A program made the translations under genes and the position numbers. Shown one piece after another: positions 36,900 through 45,394 of a stretch of 64,000 nucleotides of DNA. Each line of letters opens with the position of its first letter. Position 1 is the stretch's first letter. This DNA is from Hyalangium versicolor (lineage in GTDB: Bacteria > Myxococcota > Myxococcia > Myxococcales > Myxococcaceae). The notes under the pieces were generated by a model, which searched no databases, was not told where the DNA came from, and saw nothing but the letters and a program-made list of their open reading frames with translations. The stretch is from NCBI RefSeq assembly GCF_020103695.1, contig NZ_JAHXBF010000044.1, positions 1 to 64,000 of the forward strand, written 5' to 3'.

Positions 36900-37478
36900 T
36901 TACGTCTCGCCTGGGGGCGTGTCGTCCTCGTCGAAGAGGCCGGTAGGCAGGCCGTCGAGGCTGCGCGCGTTCTTCATACGCCGGTACTCCTCCAGTCCTT
37001 CCTCTCCCTTGTTCTCGGCCCAGCGTGCAAGCGTGGGCCTGTCGCCGGTGAACTCGTAGAGGGGCACGCTGTAGCCGCAGGACTTCTGCACGAGGTCGAT
37101 GTCGAGCTTCACCATCTGCCGAGCCCCCAGCGGCTCCACGCCGCCGAACTCGGAGGCCAGCAACCGGGTGTACCCGGTGCTGCCCCGGCGCAGCACCTGG
37201 CCTCGCCCATAGAGGCGCAGAATCATGGGCGGCCCCTCGAAGGCGCAGAACATGAGGGTGAGGCGTCCGTCAGCGCGCAGGTGCGCGGCGGTCTCGTTCC
37301 CGCTGCCGGTGAGGTCCAGGTAGACGACCTCGCTGGGGCCGAGCACGCGGAGCGAGTCGAGCCCCTTCGGTGAGAGGTTCACCCGACCGGTGCTGGCGGC
37401 GGAGGCTGTGAAGAACATCCGCTGGCGCAGGATGAAGTCGCGGTGGATGGGCTCAAGGTGCGGGAACTGGGTGGCCAT
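36900..37478 (-). CDS. Pyridoxamine 5'-phosphate oxidase-fold protein
   Basis: The 192-residue protein has a split-barrel flavin-binding fold typical of the PNPOx-like family: HRDFILRQRMFFTASAASTG, VNLSPKGLDSLRVLG, VVYLDLTGSGNETAAHL and LMFCAFEGPPMILRLYGRG. Such proteins bind FMN or F420 and act as small reductases. I start at ATG 37478 (MATQFPHLEP); an in-frame ATG at 37550 would add 24 unconserved residues. It converges with the large lipoprotein gene, 15 bases apart. Confidence 0.85.
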   Translation of the reverse strand: MATQFPHLEPIHRDFILRQRMFFTASAASTGRVNLSPKGLDSLRVLGPSEVVYLDLTGSGNETAAHLRADGRLTLMFCAFEGPPMILRLYGRGQVLRRGSTGYTRLLASEFGGVEPLGARQMVKLDIDLVQKSCGYSVPLYEFTGDRPTLARWAENKGEEGLEEYRRMKNARSLDGLPTGLFDEDDTPPGET

Positions 37479-37601
37479 CGGTGCGATCCCTCTCCCGCGA
37501 GAGTAGTCCCCGGCTCTCGAACCGGGAATGGCCTTCCGCCGAAGGACCATGGCTTACGCATCTGGGGAGACATCGTGTGAGACGGTTTTGACGAGCTGAG
37601 G

Positions 37602-38444
37602 TCATCCCTGGAGCCAGGCCCTCAGGCGCTCTTCATATCTCCCTGCATGCTCCAGGGTGGGGAAGTGGCCACACCCGTCCAGCTCGACGAGTTCCGCACG
37701 AGGCAGCGCCTGCCACAGGGGACGAGCCGAAGTGCCCTCATGTGTCCGGTCCGCGCACCCCCAGAGCAGGAGCGTGGGCTGGCGGATGTCGCTGTACTCG
37801 ATCGCTTCAGAGCGCCGCAGGGATTGATAGGCGGAGGCAAGTTCGAAGGCGCCACCTTCTCGGAGGGCCTGGAGCGTGGGCTGGAGATAGCCCTGGCGCG
37901 TTCGCGCATCCGTCCCTTCCGGGAGCGCGGCCTGATACCAGTGACGAGCGATGAACCGCCGACCCAGGGACACGAGCGCCTGTCCCACGCGGGGCGTGTG
38001 GATGAGGCCGCAGACATCCGTTCCCTTCGCCCAGGTCTGCATCTGCTCTTGCGTGGACACCTGGGCGAGCACCAGCCGCTCCACGAGTTCCGGCCTCAGG
38101 CGTGCCAGGCGCAGCCCCACCAGCGCTCCCAAGCAGGACATCTCCAGCACAGCGTGGCGCACCGCCAGCTGCTCGAACATCCCGGCCATCACCTCCACCT
38201 GGAGCTCGAGGCTGAAGCGCGCCCCGTTCCGCAGCTCCGAGCGTCCGAAGCCCGGCAACTCGAAGGAGATGACGCGGAAGTCTCGCGCCAGCCGCTCGAT
38301 GACCTCTCGGTGGTGCTCGATGAGGTTGGGAGGGTCCGGGACGATGACCAGCGTCCTGTCTGCCTGTCCGACCACCCGCGTGTGGACGCGCGCGCTCGGG
38401 AGCTCCACGAAGAAGGAGCGCTCTTCCACCGCCACCGCCGTCAT
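37602..38444 (-). CDS. Alpha/beta hydrolase with unusual nucleophile elbow
   Basis: The 280-residue protein has the alpha/beta-hydrolase core (FELPGFGRSELRNG; acid near LLLWGCADRTH; His in CGHFPTLEH). Its elbow reads LEMSCLGALVGL, so the serine is present but the usual GxSxG glycines are replaced (ExSxL). It may be catalytically altered. Its ATG overlaps the stop of the preceding gene by ATGA (38441-38444). Last gene of the five-gene fatty-acid cluster. Confidence 0.85.
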   Translation of the reverse strand: MTAVAVEERSFFVELPSARVHTRVVGQADRTLVIVPDPPNLIEHHREVIERLARDFRVISFELPGFGRSELRNGARFSLELQVEVMAGMFEQLAVRHAVLEMSCLGALVGLRLARLRPELVERLVLAQVSTQEQMQTWAKGTDVCGLIHTPRVGQALVSLGRRFIARHWYQAALPEGTDARTRQGYLQPTLQALREGGAFELASAYQSLRRSEAIEYSDIRQPTLLLWGCADRTHEGTSARPLWQALPRAELVELDGCGHFPTLEHAGRYEERLRAWLQG

Positions 38445-39463
38445 CGCGTCCCTCCCCTTCCGAGCCCGGAGGCCAGCGCAGGAGCTGCCTGAGGAATCTC
38501 CATCTGAGGGGCTCGGGGACGCCGCAACACGGGCACGGCGATGGAGGCCAGACTCGGCTCGCGGGCGCCCTCTCGCCGGGGCAGAAGGGCCGAGCTCGCG
38601 GAGGCTGTCCGAAGCCAGGAGGAGACCTCGCCCCACCAGCTCTCCGGGCACTGCTCCGAGTCGAAGAAGCCCGAATGCCCCAGCCCGCGCAGCTTCAGCC
38701 GCTCGTGCTCGACGTGGCACCAGAGCGCTGGCGCCGAAACATAGTAGTCGTGTAGCAGCACCTGGACGGCCCGCCTCGGCGCATAGAAGGTGTCGTCCGC
38801 GAAGCTGAGCGCGAGCAACGGGAAGGTGCAGCCAGAGAAGCGCGCAGAGCGGGACTCACCCGTGGGCCACAGGTAGTGCTCGTCCAGGCCCCAGCGCGCA
38901 TAGTCCTCGGCAACGCCTCGCTCCAGGTCGTCCAGCCCCACGAACGAGAGCGGCAGGCGGCCGAAGAGCTTCAGGCACAGTGGGATGTAGAGCCGGAAGA
39001 AGAGCCAGACGCCATACCGCTTCCAACCGCTCCAGTGGAGCCAGCAGCCCCGCTGAGACGCGACGAGCGCCACCGCGCTCAACCGGGAGTGATTCTCGGA
39101 GAACGGCAGGATCTGCCCCCCGATGCTGTGGGCCACAGCCACGAGTCGCTCCGGCGAGAAGGTGTCGCAAGCCCATTGGATGACAGCCGTCACATCCTGC
39201 TCGCCCCAGGTGCGCATGGAGGCGGTGTGCCGGTTCCCCTCCTCCAGCACCGAGCGGCCGATGCCGCGATAATCGAAGGTGATGACCCGCCAGCCGTCAC
39301 GCGCCAGCCACCTCGCGAAGGCCTCGTAACGCTCCTGCCGGGCTCCCACGGCGCACAGCAGGAGGGCCACCTCGCGGGGTGCCACTCCCTCCTGCTGGTA
39401 GCTGCTCACCGCGAGCGAGATGCCATCCCGGGTGACAACCGTGTGGTGGTGACGCTGGACCAT
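38441..39463 (-). CDS. Alpha/beta hydrolase (lipid-cluster paralogue)
   Basis: This 340-residue hydrolase has FDYRGIGRSVLEEGN, nucleophile elbow VAHSIGGQIL and catalytic His in GLGHSGFFD. It is clearly paralogous to the hydrolase at 41825-42766: both have a TWGEQDV/DWGTRDL block, a QxGxWxHW motif (SQRGCWLHW, AQSGYWRHW) and a long insert cap. The C-terminal 55 residues are Pro/Ala/Arg-rich and unconserved. It sits 30 bases after the desaturase and is coupled to the next hydrolase. A role in hydrolysing acyl esters or thioesters in lipid modification is likely from context only. Confidence 0.87.
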   Translation of the reverse strand: MVQRHHHTVVTRDGISLAVSSYQQEGVAPREVALLLCAVGARQERYEAFARWLARDGWRVITFDYRGIGRSVLEEGNRHTASMRTWGEQDVTAVIQWACDTFSPERLVAVAHSIGGQILPFSENHSRLSAVALVASQRGCWLHWSGWKRYGVWLFFRLYIPLCLKLFGRLPLSFVGLDDLERGVAEDYARWGLDEHYLWPTGESRSARFSGCTFPLLALSFADDTFYAPRRAVQVLLHDYYVSAPALWCHVEHERLKLRGLGHSGFFDSEQCPESWWGEVSSWLRTASASSALLPRREGAREPSLASIAVPVLRRPRAPQMEIPQAAPALASGLGRGGTR

Positions 39464-39493
39464 GGGTGATTCCTCGGCGTTCGACGGAATGGC

Positions 39494-40621
39494 TCAGGCC
39501 ACCTGCTCCTGACCGGACAGCAGCTCCACGGCTTCGCGCTCGCTGGACTCCACGGATGGCACGGCCCCACGCAGCACCTCGAGCTGGGGATAGACAGGCT
39601 TGGGCCGGCGGAAGACGACCAGCGACTTCCAGATCGCCTCCCACCACCCGAGCGTGCGGTAGGGGTAGCCGTTCTCCTCGCAGAAGCGCTTCAGGATGCG
39701 GCTCATCCGTGGGTAGTAGACGTGGCTGTAGCCCGGGAAGAGGTGGTGCTCGATCTGGTAGTCCACTCCCGCGCAGAACAACCGGCCGAAGAAGCCCGTG
39801 CGGAAGTTCAGCGTCGTGGCCGTCTGCAGGAGGATGAAGTCCGCCCTCCGGAAGTACTCGGGGCGGTTGCGGTCCTGGCGATCCAGGAAGGCCGCCTCCT
39901 CCGGGAAGTGCGCGGGGGCGAACGCGACGAAGATGGCGTACCCCAGCAGCACCACGCGCACCGCGTACAACGCCAGCACCGGCAGCGGCCCGAAGAAGAG
40001 CGAGGGAATCACCAGCCACAGGGCCACGTGCCCAACGAGCATCAGCGCGTCGTAGCCGTGGGCTGCCTTGCGGCGGGCAGGGTCGCGCAGGCACGCGACG
40101 AGGTACTGAATCCCCGCTCGCTGGACGTTCAGCGCGTTGAAGGCGATGGCGAAGAAGATACCCAGCCACTGGTGATCGAACCACCAGCGCCGCAAACCCC
40201 GGGCCTGGGCCACGTCCCGTATGTTGATCGTGAACGCTGGCAACAGGTCCGCGTCGTCATCCAGTCCGATGACGTTGGGCGTGGGGTGGTGGACGGCCAC
40301 GTGCTTCTGCCACCAGTACGTGGCGGACATGCCCAGGAAGAGCGGATAGCCGAAGTACGTAAGGGCCCGATTCGCCCAGCGCCGGTTGCAGGTGGCGTAG
40401 TGCGAGGAGGTATGGGTGTTGGTCGACACGCCCAGCGAGCCCATCGTGGAGAGGAGCAGGCCCAGCGCATCGAGCGCCAGGTTGTGGGCGAGCACCACGA
40501 CGGCGAGCCCGCCCACGGCAAGCGTTACGTGAAAGCCGAGCTCCGCGACGAGCCGGCCGGTGGGCTTGCGGTTCCAACCGCGCGCAAGGAACTCCTGATT
40601 CAGGACGGACAGTGCATGCAT
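39494..40621 (-). CDS. Acyl-lipid / front-end fatty acid desaturase
   Basis: The 375-residue membrane desaturase carries the three histidine boxes: HTSSH (70-74), HVAVHH (107-112) and QIEHHLFP (289-293). The Gln in the third box marks front-end (delta-5/delta-6-type) desaturases; no cytochrome b5 domain is fused. Paired membrane helices lie around 30-60 and 195-235. The start at 40621 has AAGGAG 8 bases upstream. It lies 19 bases after the cyclopropane synthase gene, so both probably act on the same acyl chains. It needs a separate electron donor, not seen here. Confidence 0.93.
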   Translation of the reverse strand: MHALSVLNQEFLARGWNRKPTGRLVAELGFHVTLAVGGLAVVVLAHNLALDALGLLLSTMGSLGVSTNTHTSSHYATCNRRWANRALTYFGYPLFLGMSATYWWQKHVAVHHPTPNVIGLDDDADLLPAFTINIRDVAQARGLRRWWFDHQWLGIFFAIAFNALNVQRAGIQYLVACLRDPARRKAAHGYDALMLVGHVALWLVIPSLFFGPLPVLALYAVRVVLLGYAIFVAFAPAHFPEEAAFLDRQDRNRPEYFRRADFILLQTATTLNFRTGFFGRLFCAGVDYQIEHHLFPGYSHVYYPRMSRILKRFCEENGYPYRTLGWWEAIWKSLVVFRRPKPVYPQLEVLRGAVPSVESSEREAVELLSGQEQVA

Positions 40622-40640
40622 GGGGATCTCCTTCTGGGAC

Positions 40641-41828
40641 CTAGACGCGATGGAGCGGCATGGGCGCCGCGTAGTCCTTCGTGAAGAGCACCTGGTAGAC
40701 CGTGCCATCCGACGCGAGCGGCGCCGCGACGCAGCAGTGCAGGTAGTACTCCCACAGCCGGCGGAACGCCGAGTCGTAGCGCTTCGGATCCAGTTGGTGC
40801 TGGTTCTGCCGGAAGCGCATGAGCCAGTGCTTCGCCGTGTAGTGGTAGTGACGGACGATGTTCTCCACGTCGCGGATGGCGAGCCCCTGGCGCTCCAGGT
40901 GGTGGGCCGCCTCCGAGAGCTTCACCTGCCCCGAGCCCGGGAAGATGTAGCGCTGGATGAAGGGATCATGCGTGTTGACGGGTGCGCTCGTGCCGATGGC
41001 GTGCACCAGCCCCAAGCCCTGTGGCGCCAGCGACCGGGCGATGAGAGAGAAGTATCGCCGGTACTCCTTGCGAGGCAGGTGCTCCAGCATGCCCACGCTG
41101 ACGATCTTGTCGAAACGGCCCTCGATGCTGCTGTGGTCCCGCAACTCGATGCGAATGCGATCGGACAGCCCCGCGCGGGCGATGTTCTCGTTGCCGCGCT
41201 CGAAGTGCCGCTCGCTGTTGGTGATGCCCACGCCCGTCACGCCGTAGCGGCTGGCCGCGTGGATGAGCAGCCCCCCGAAGCCGCACCCGATGTCCAGCAG
41301 ATGCTCCCCGGGCGCGAGCTGCAGCTTGCAGCAGATGCGGTCCAGCTTGTTGCGCTGGAGCTCCTCCAGCGAGTCCTGTGGCGAGAGCGCGTAGCCGCAC
41401 GAGTACGTCATCGTCTCGTCGAGGAAGGACTCGAAGAGTTCGTCACCGAGATCGTAGTGCCGCTGGACGTAGCGCCACTGAGCCCGTGAGAGCGTGTTGC
41501 CCAGTTGCACTCGCAGCACCCGGAGGATGGTGCGCGGGTCTCCCCTCACCTTCTGGTCGATGCGGTTGCGCAACAGGATGGTGAGGAAGTCGTGGAGTTC
41601 GCCGTCCTCGACGGTGAAGTCCCCGTCCATATAGGCCTCGCCCATGCCCAGGTTTCCCTGGCTCAGCACGCGCGAGAAGAAGCGCCGATCGTGGATGCGG
41701 AGGGTCACCGCGGGGGAGCCCCCTCCAGCGCCAACCGTGAGCGGCTGGTCCTCGACGACGAGGCGGAGGGAGGCATCAGAGATATGACGATTCAGGATGT
41801 CGATGAAGGTGTTCTCAGCCAGGTTCAT
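40641..41828 (-). CDS. cfa: Cyclopropane-fatty-acyl-phospholipid synthase
   Basis: The 395-residue enzyme adds a methylene group from S-adenosylmethionine across a double bond of membrane acyl chains. Diagnostic blocks are present: NLGMGEAYMDGDF, HYDLGDELFESFLDETMTYS, LDIGCGFGGLLIHAA (SAM motif) and GVTGVGITNSERH; later FIQRYIFPGS and RHYHYTAKHW. The start (MNLAENTFI) overlaps the upstream hydrolase stop by ATGA (41825-41828). Together with the desaturase, this suggests dedicated production of a modified fatty acid. It could also be a methyl- rather than cyclopropane-forming relative. Confidence 0.92.
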   Translation of the reverse strand: MNLAENTFIDILNRHISDASLRLVVEDQPLTVGAGGGSPAVTLRIHDRRFFSRVLSQGNLGMGEAYMDGDFTVEDGELHDFLTILLRNRIDQKVRGDPRTILRVLRVQLGNTLSRAQWRYVQRHYDLGDELFESFLDETMTYSCGYALSPQDSLEELQRNKLDRICCKLQLAPGEHLLDIGCGFGGLLIHAASRYGVTGVGITNSERHFERGNENIARAGLSDRIRIELRDHSSIEGRFDKIVSVGMLEHLPRKEYRRYFSLIARSLAPQGLGLVHAIGTSAPVNTHDPFIQRYIFPGSGQVKLSEAAHHLERQGLAIRDVENIVRHYHYTAKHWLMRFRQNQHQLDPKRYDSAFRRLWEYYLHCCVAAPLASDGTVYQVLFTKDYAAPMPLHRV

Positions 41829-42766
41829 GACAAATGAGAGGGCTCTGCCGGCGGCTGTGACGTCACGGCCCGCAGACCTCCCGCCGCGGGGCGACCCTCG
41901 GCGGCCTGCTGCTCCAGCCAGGAGCCCATCTGCTCCCACAGGGTGGAGCGGAAGTTTTCGCGCAGCCACCGGAAGTGATCGATGGCGTCGACGTTCAGGT
42001 CCGCTGGCGTGAGGTGGCGGTGCTCCTTGCGCGCCCGGTGGTAGAAGCCGAGCAGTGCCTCCACGGCGGCCCGCGGCGCGAAGCGATCATCGGAGAAGCT
42101 GTAGGCGAGCAGTGGCCCGGAGAAGTCATCGAAGTACGGGCGCAGCGGCACCCCGCGCTCATCGGAGATGTAGTTCGGATTGCGGCACCAGCGAGCCCAC
42201 TCCCGCGCCACGCCCCCCGGCAGATCCTCGCCCATGCCGAGCCTCTTCGCCGGGAAGTAGCCGAGCAACTTCGCCGCCAGGGGCATCGCCGCGTACCAGA
42301 GGAAGGCGAGCTGGTAACGCCGTGGGCTGTCCCAGTGGCGCCAATAGCCGCTCTGCGCTCCCACCGCGAGCAGGGCGGACACATGCTGGATGCGATCCGT
42401 CAGCCCGAGGAGCTGTCCCCCCGAGCTGTGCCCCACCACGAGCAGCGGGCTGCGCGGGAACTGCTCCACCAACCAGTCCACGACCCCCGCGAGATCCCGC
42501 GTCCCCCAGTCCGTCATGCTTGCGCGCAGGGAGCGCAGGGGTCCGGTGCGGGAACCACCAGTGCCTCGATAGTCATACGTGAGGACATGCATCCCCCGCT
42601 CCGCGAGGAACCGGGCGAACCGATCATAGAGGGTGCGCCTCACGCCCGTGGCTGGGTTGATCAACACCACGGGCCAGGAGCCCTCGCCATCCGCGGCGTA
42701 GAGCGTCGCTGCCAATGGGAAGCCATCGGTAGCGGGAATCGTCAGCTGCTCGAAGTGGGTATCCAT
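41825..42766 (-). CDS. Alpha/beta hydrolase, first gene of the fatty-acid cluster
   Basis: The 313-residue hydrolase has the segments LINPATGVRRTLYDRFARFL, TYDYRGTGGSRTG and elbow VVGHSSGGQLLG. It is the paralogue of the protein at 38441-39463 (shared DWGTRDL, AQSGYWRHW and PAKRLGMGEDLPGGVAREWA regions). I start at ATG 42766 (MDTHFEQLTIPATDG); the frame stays open far upstream but without conserved sequence. It is coupled by ATGA to cfa. Substrate unknown; the shared operon suggests acyl esters or thioesters. Confidence 0.87.
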   Translation of the reverse strand: MDTHFEQLTIPATDGFPLAATLYAADGEGSWPVVLINPATGVRRTLYDRFARFLAERGMHVLTYDYRGTGGSRTGPLRSLRASMTDWGTRDLAGVVDWLVEQFPRSPLLVVGHSSGGQLLGLTDRIQHVSALLAVGAQSGYWRHWDSPRRYQLAFLWYAAMPLAAKLLGYFPAKRLGMGEDLPGGVAREWARWCRNPNYISDERGVPLRPYFDDFSGPLLAYSFSDDRFAPRAAVEALLGFYHRARKEHRHLTPADLNVDAIDHFRWLRENFRSTLWEQMGSWLEQQAAEGRPAAGGLRAVTSQPPAEPSHLS

Positions 42767-42990
42767 GTCTCGCTGCCCTCGCGCATCGGGCCTCGGACAT
42801 GAGGCCCTGTCCTGAAGGTGGGCGCGTGACGGCTCCGCTGCCGCCGCCCCTGGGGGCCGAGTGCCGTGAGCCTGGATGTGAGGCCGCCCCTGCCGCCGCC
42901 TGCTCCCAGGGCGGACGAGCGGCGCTTCCGTCACGCCCGGCCCCAACCGCCTCTGTCTGCCGGAGTCAGCCGACAACGGAGCAATGACAG

Positions 42991-44226
42991 ATGGCCAGAG
43001 CAGGCTACAGAGTGTTCGACAGCGACATGCACTGCGTGGAGCCCCCCGATTTATGGGAGCAATACATGGAGCCTCGCTACCGGGAGCGCGCCCCGCGCAG
43101 CTCCGAGTTCGCATTCCGCAACGCGGTCGTTTACATGGAGCTCGAGCAGCGGCTCATGCCCTGGTTCGATCCCCGGGGACCAGATGGCCGACCGCTCCCG
43201 GCGGTGCTGCCCTCGGCGCAGGTCCGGACGATGGTGCGCCAGGCGATCGAGCAGCGGCCAGAGGCTCGCTCGCTGGAGCGCTTCCAGCAGTCCCGCTTCG
43301 CCGACTTCTCCCGCCGGGGCTGGTCCGTGGACACGCAGCTCGAGGCGATGGAGACCGAGGGCGTGGACATGACCGTCGTCTTCCCCACCTCCGGGCTGCT
43401 CGCGCTCGCGGTGGATGACCTGGAGCCCGAGTTCGCCAGCGCGGTGGCTCGGGCGTACAACAACTGGCTCCACGACTACGTGCAGGGAGATCCCCAGCGG
43501 CTGTTCGGCGCGGCCATGGTGGCGCCCCACTCCGTGGAGGACGCGGTGCGGGAGACGCGGCGGGCCGTGGAGGAGCTCGGCTTCCGAGCCATCTTCCTCC
43601 GCCCGAACCTCGTGGGCGGGAGACAGTGGTACGACCCTGCCTATGACGCGCTCTGGGAGGCCTGCACCCGGCTGGGCATCCCCGTCATCTTCCACGAGGG
43701 CGTGGGCTCACACCTGCCCCAGGCGGGCAGCCAGTTCGGCAGCAACATCTTCCTGCGCCACGTGGCCTGCCACTCCATGGAGATGATGTACGCGGCCATG
43801 GCATTCTGCGGCGGTGGCGTGCTCGCGCGGCACCCGGCCCTCAAGGTCGGCTTCTTCGAGGGCAACTGCAGTTGGGTCCCCTGGCTGCTCCATCGGATGG
43901 ACGAGCACTGGGAGATCGAGCTGGGCGTCACCCATCAGCAGCTCCCCGAGCCTCCCAGCCTCTACTTCCGCCGGCAGTGCGTCGTGTCAGTGGAGGCGGA
44001 TGAGGACTTCGTCACGCACGTCGTCGAGCACCTGGGCGCGGACAACATCGTGTTCTCCACGGACTGGCCGCACCCGGACTCGCGCTACCCTCGGGCCATC
44101 GAGCGCTTCCTGGAGATTCCCCTCCCGGAGAGCGCCCGGCGGAAGATCCTCTGGGACAACTGCGCCCGGCTCTACGGCCTCCAGAACGAGGCTCAGGCGG
44201 GCTTCTCGATGCGGCCGTCCGCGTGA
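42991..44226 (+). CDS. Amidohydrolase (ACMSD-like family 2)
   Basis: The 411-residue protein belongs to amidohydrolase family 2, TIM-barrel enzymes that hydrolyse or decarboxylate with one metal ion. The first metal motif is DSDMHCVEPPDLW (DxH rather than HxH), as in a known subgroup. Further ligands are in VIFHEGVG, HVACHSMEMM and FSTDWPHPD. It is divergent from the fatty-acid cluster across 224 bases that show no clear promoter. Substrate unknown; relatives of this subgroup occur in degradation of aromatic or polyketide acids. Confidence 0.87.
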   Translation: MARAGYRVFDSDMHCVEPPDLWEQYMEPRYRERAPRSSEFAFRNAVVYMELEQRLMPWFDPRGPDGRPLPAVLPSAQVRTMVRQAIEQRPEARSLERFQQSRFADFSRRGWSVDTQLEAMETEGVDMTVVFPTSGLLALAVDDLEPEFASAVARAYNNWLHDYVQGDPQRLFGAAMVAPHSVEDAVRETRRAVEELGFRAIFLRPNLVGGRQWYDPAYDALWEACTRLGIPVIFHEGVGSHLPQAGSQFGSNIFLRHVACHSMEMMYAAMAFCGGGVLARHPALKVGFFEGNCSWVPWLLHRMDEHWEIELGVTHQQLPEPPSLYFRRQCVVSVEADEDFVTHVVEHLGADNIVFSTDWPHPDSRYPRAIERFLEIPLPESARRKILWDNCARLYGLQNEAQAGFSMRPSA

Positions 44227-45332
44227 CGAGCGAAGCGCCCTTCCTCTCGCGCGTGGACCGGGTCGTCGCTCTTCCAGGGCCAGCCACCGAACTGCGTGCG
44301 CTGGTAGTCGGAGAAGGCCTGGACGATCTCCTCGCGCGAGTTCATCACGAAGGGCCCGTGGGCCACGACAGGCTCGCGGATGGGCCGGCCCTGCAGGAGC
44401 AGCAGCTCAGCCTCGTCCGAGCCGTTCTCCAGCACCGCCTCGAACTCGGGTCGGAGCACGGCCGCGTGCGAGGCCGGGATGGCCTTCCCACCGATGCGCA
44501 TCCCGGAGCCCTGGAAGAAATAGAGCCAGCGGTTGGTCCCGCTCATCGCGGCGGGCAACGTCCACCGGGCGCCGGGAGCCATCTTGATCGTCCAGATGGC
44601 GACGTCGGTATCCGAACGAGATGCCCACGACTTCGGCGGCGGGGGCGGCGCCTTCACGTCACCGAGCCGGCCTGCGACGAGGGAAACCTCGGTGGTGCGC
44701 CCCTCCGCGTCCTTGGCGACATGCCGCGGAATAACGTGGCTCCAGAGCATGGAGAAGTGCGGCTCCACCATCTTGTCCACCTTGGGCAGGTTGAGCCAGA
44801 TCTGGAACAGCTCGACGGGGTTCGGTCCCGTGCGGTCGAGCAGCGGGAACATCTCCGAGTGCAGGAGGCCACTGCCAGCGGTGATCCACTGGGTGTCTCC
44901 GCCTCCGAAGCGGGCCGCGGCGCCGAGCGAGTCGGAGTGGTCCAGCAGCCCACGGCGCACGACGGTCACGGTCTCGAAGCCCCGGTGCGGGTGCTGCGGG
45001 AAGCCCGGAACGGTGCGCCCGTGGTACATGCGCCAGCCGTCCTTGCCGGCGAAGTCCTGCCCGAGATCCCGGCCCGAGAGCGAGACGGCCGGTCCCATGC
45101 GCTCGTTGCCCTGAGGGTAGCGGTCGTCATGGTGGACGCAGAACAGGAAGGGATCCGGCGTCTCCCACATGAACCCGAGGGGCCGGGTGTTGATGATGAC
45201 GTCTGCCTGCTCACTCCCCTTCTGACTCATTCCCTTCTCCTCGGGCTTGGGCGAAGTGTCCGAGCAGCCGGCCGCCGACGCACCCGCGACGGCGATCAGC
45301 TTCAGCGCATCTCTTCGACTCACATCACTCAT
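44193..45332 (-). CDS. Pirin-family protein with Tat lipoprotein signal
   Basis: The 379-residue bicupin has the pirin signature QHPHRGFETVTVVRRG with metal-binding His residues and TAGSGLLHSEMFP. Its N-terminus SRRDALKLIAVAGASAAGCS is a twin-arginine signal ending in a lipobox, so it should be exported folded and lipid-anchored, unlike cytoplasmic pirins. Such cupins can act as quercetin-type dioxygenases. I start at ATG 45332. The 3' end overlaps the convergent amidohydrolase by 34 bases. Confidence 0.88.
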   Translation of the reverse strand: MSDVSRRDALKLIAVAGASAAGCSDTSPKPEEKGMSQKGSEQADVIINTRPLGFMWETPDPFLFCVHHDDRYPQGNERMGPAVSLSGRDLGQDFAGKDGWRMYHGRTVPGFPQHPHRGFETVTVVRRGLLDHSDSLGAAARFGGGDTQWITAGSGLLHSEMFPLLDRTGPNPVELFQIWLNLPKVDKMVEPHFSMLWSHVIPRHVAKDAEGRTTEVSLVAGRLGDVKAPPPPPKSWASRSDTDVAIWTIKMAPGARWTLPAAMSGTNRWLYFFQGSGMRIGGKAIPASHAAVLRPEFEAVLENGSDEAELLLLQGRPIREPVVAHGPFVMNSREEIVQAFSDYQRTQFGGWPWKSDDPVHAREEGRFARHADGRIEKPA

Positions 45333-45394
45333 GGGATGTAAGCCTAACGCGGTCCCGGCGCGTCCGCTCGTCGACACGCCGGGAAAGGCGAGGC

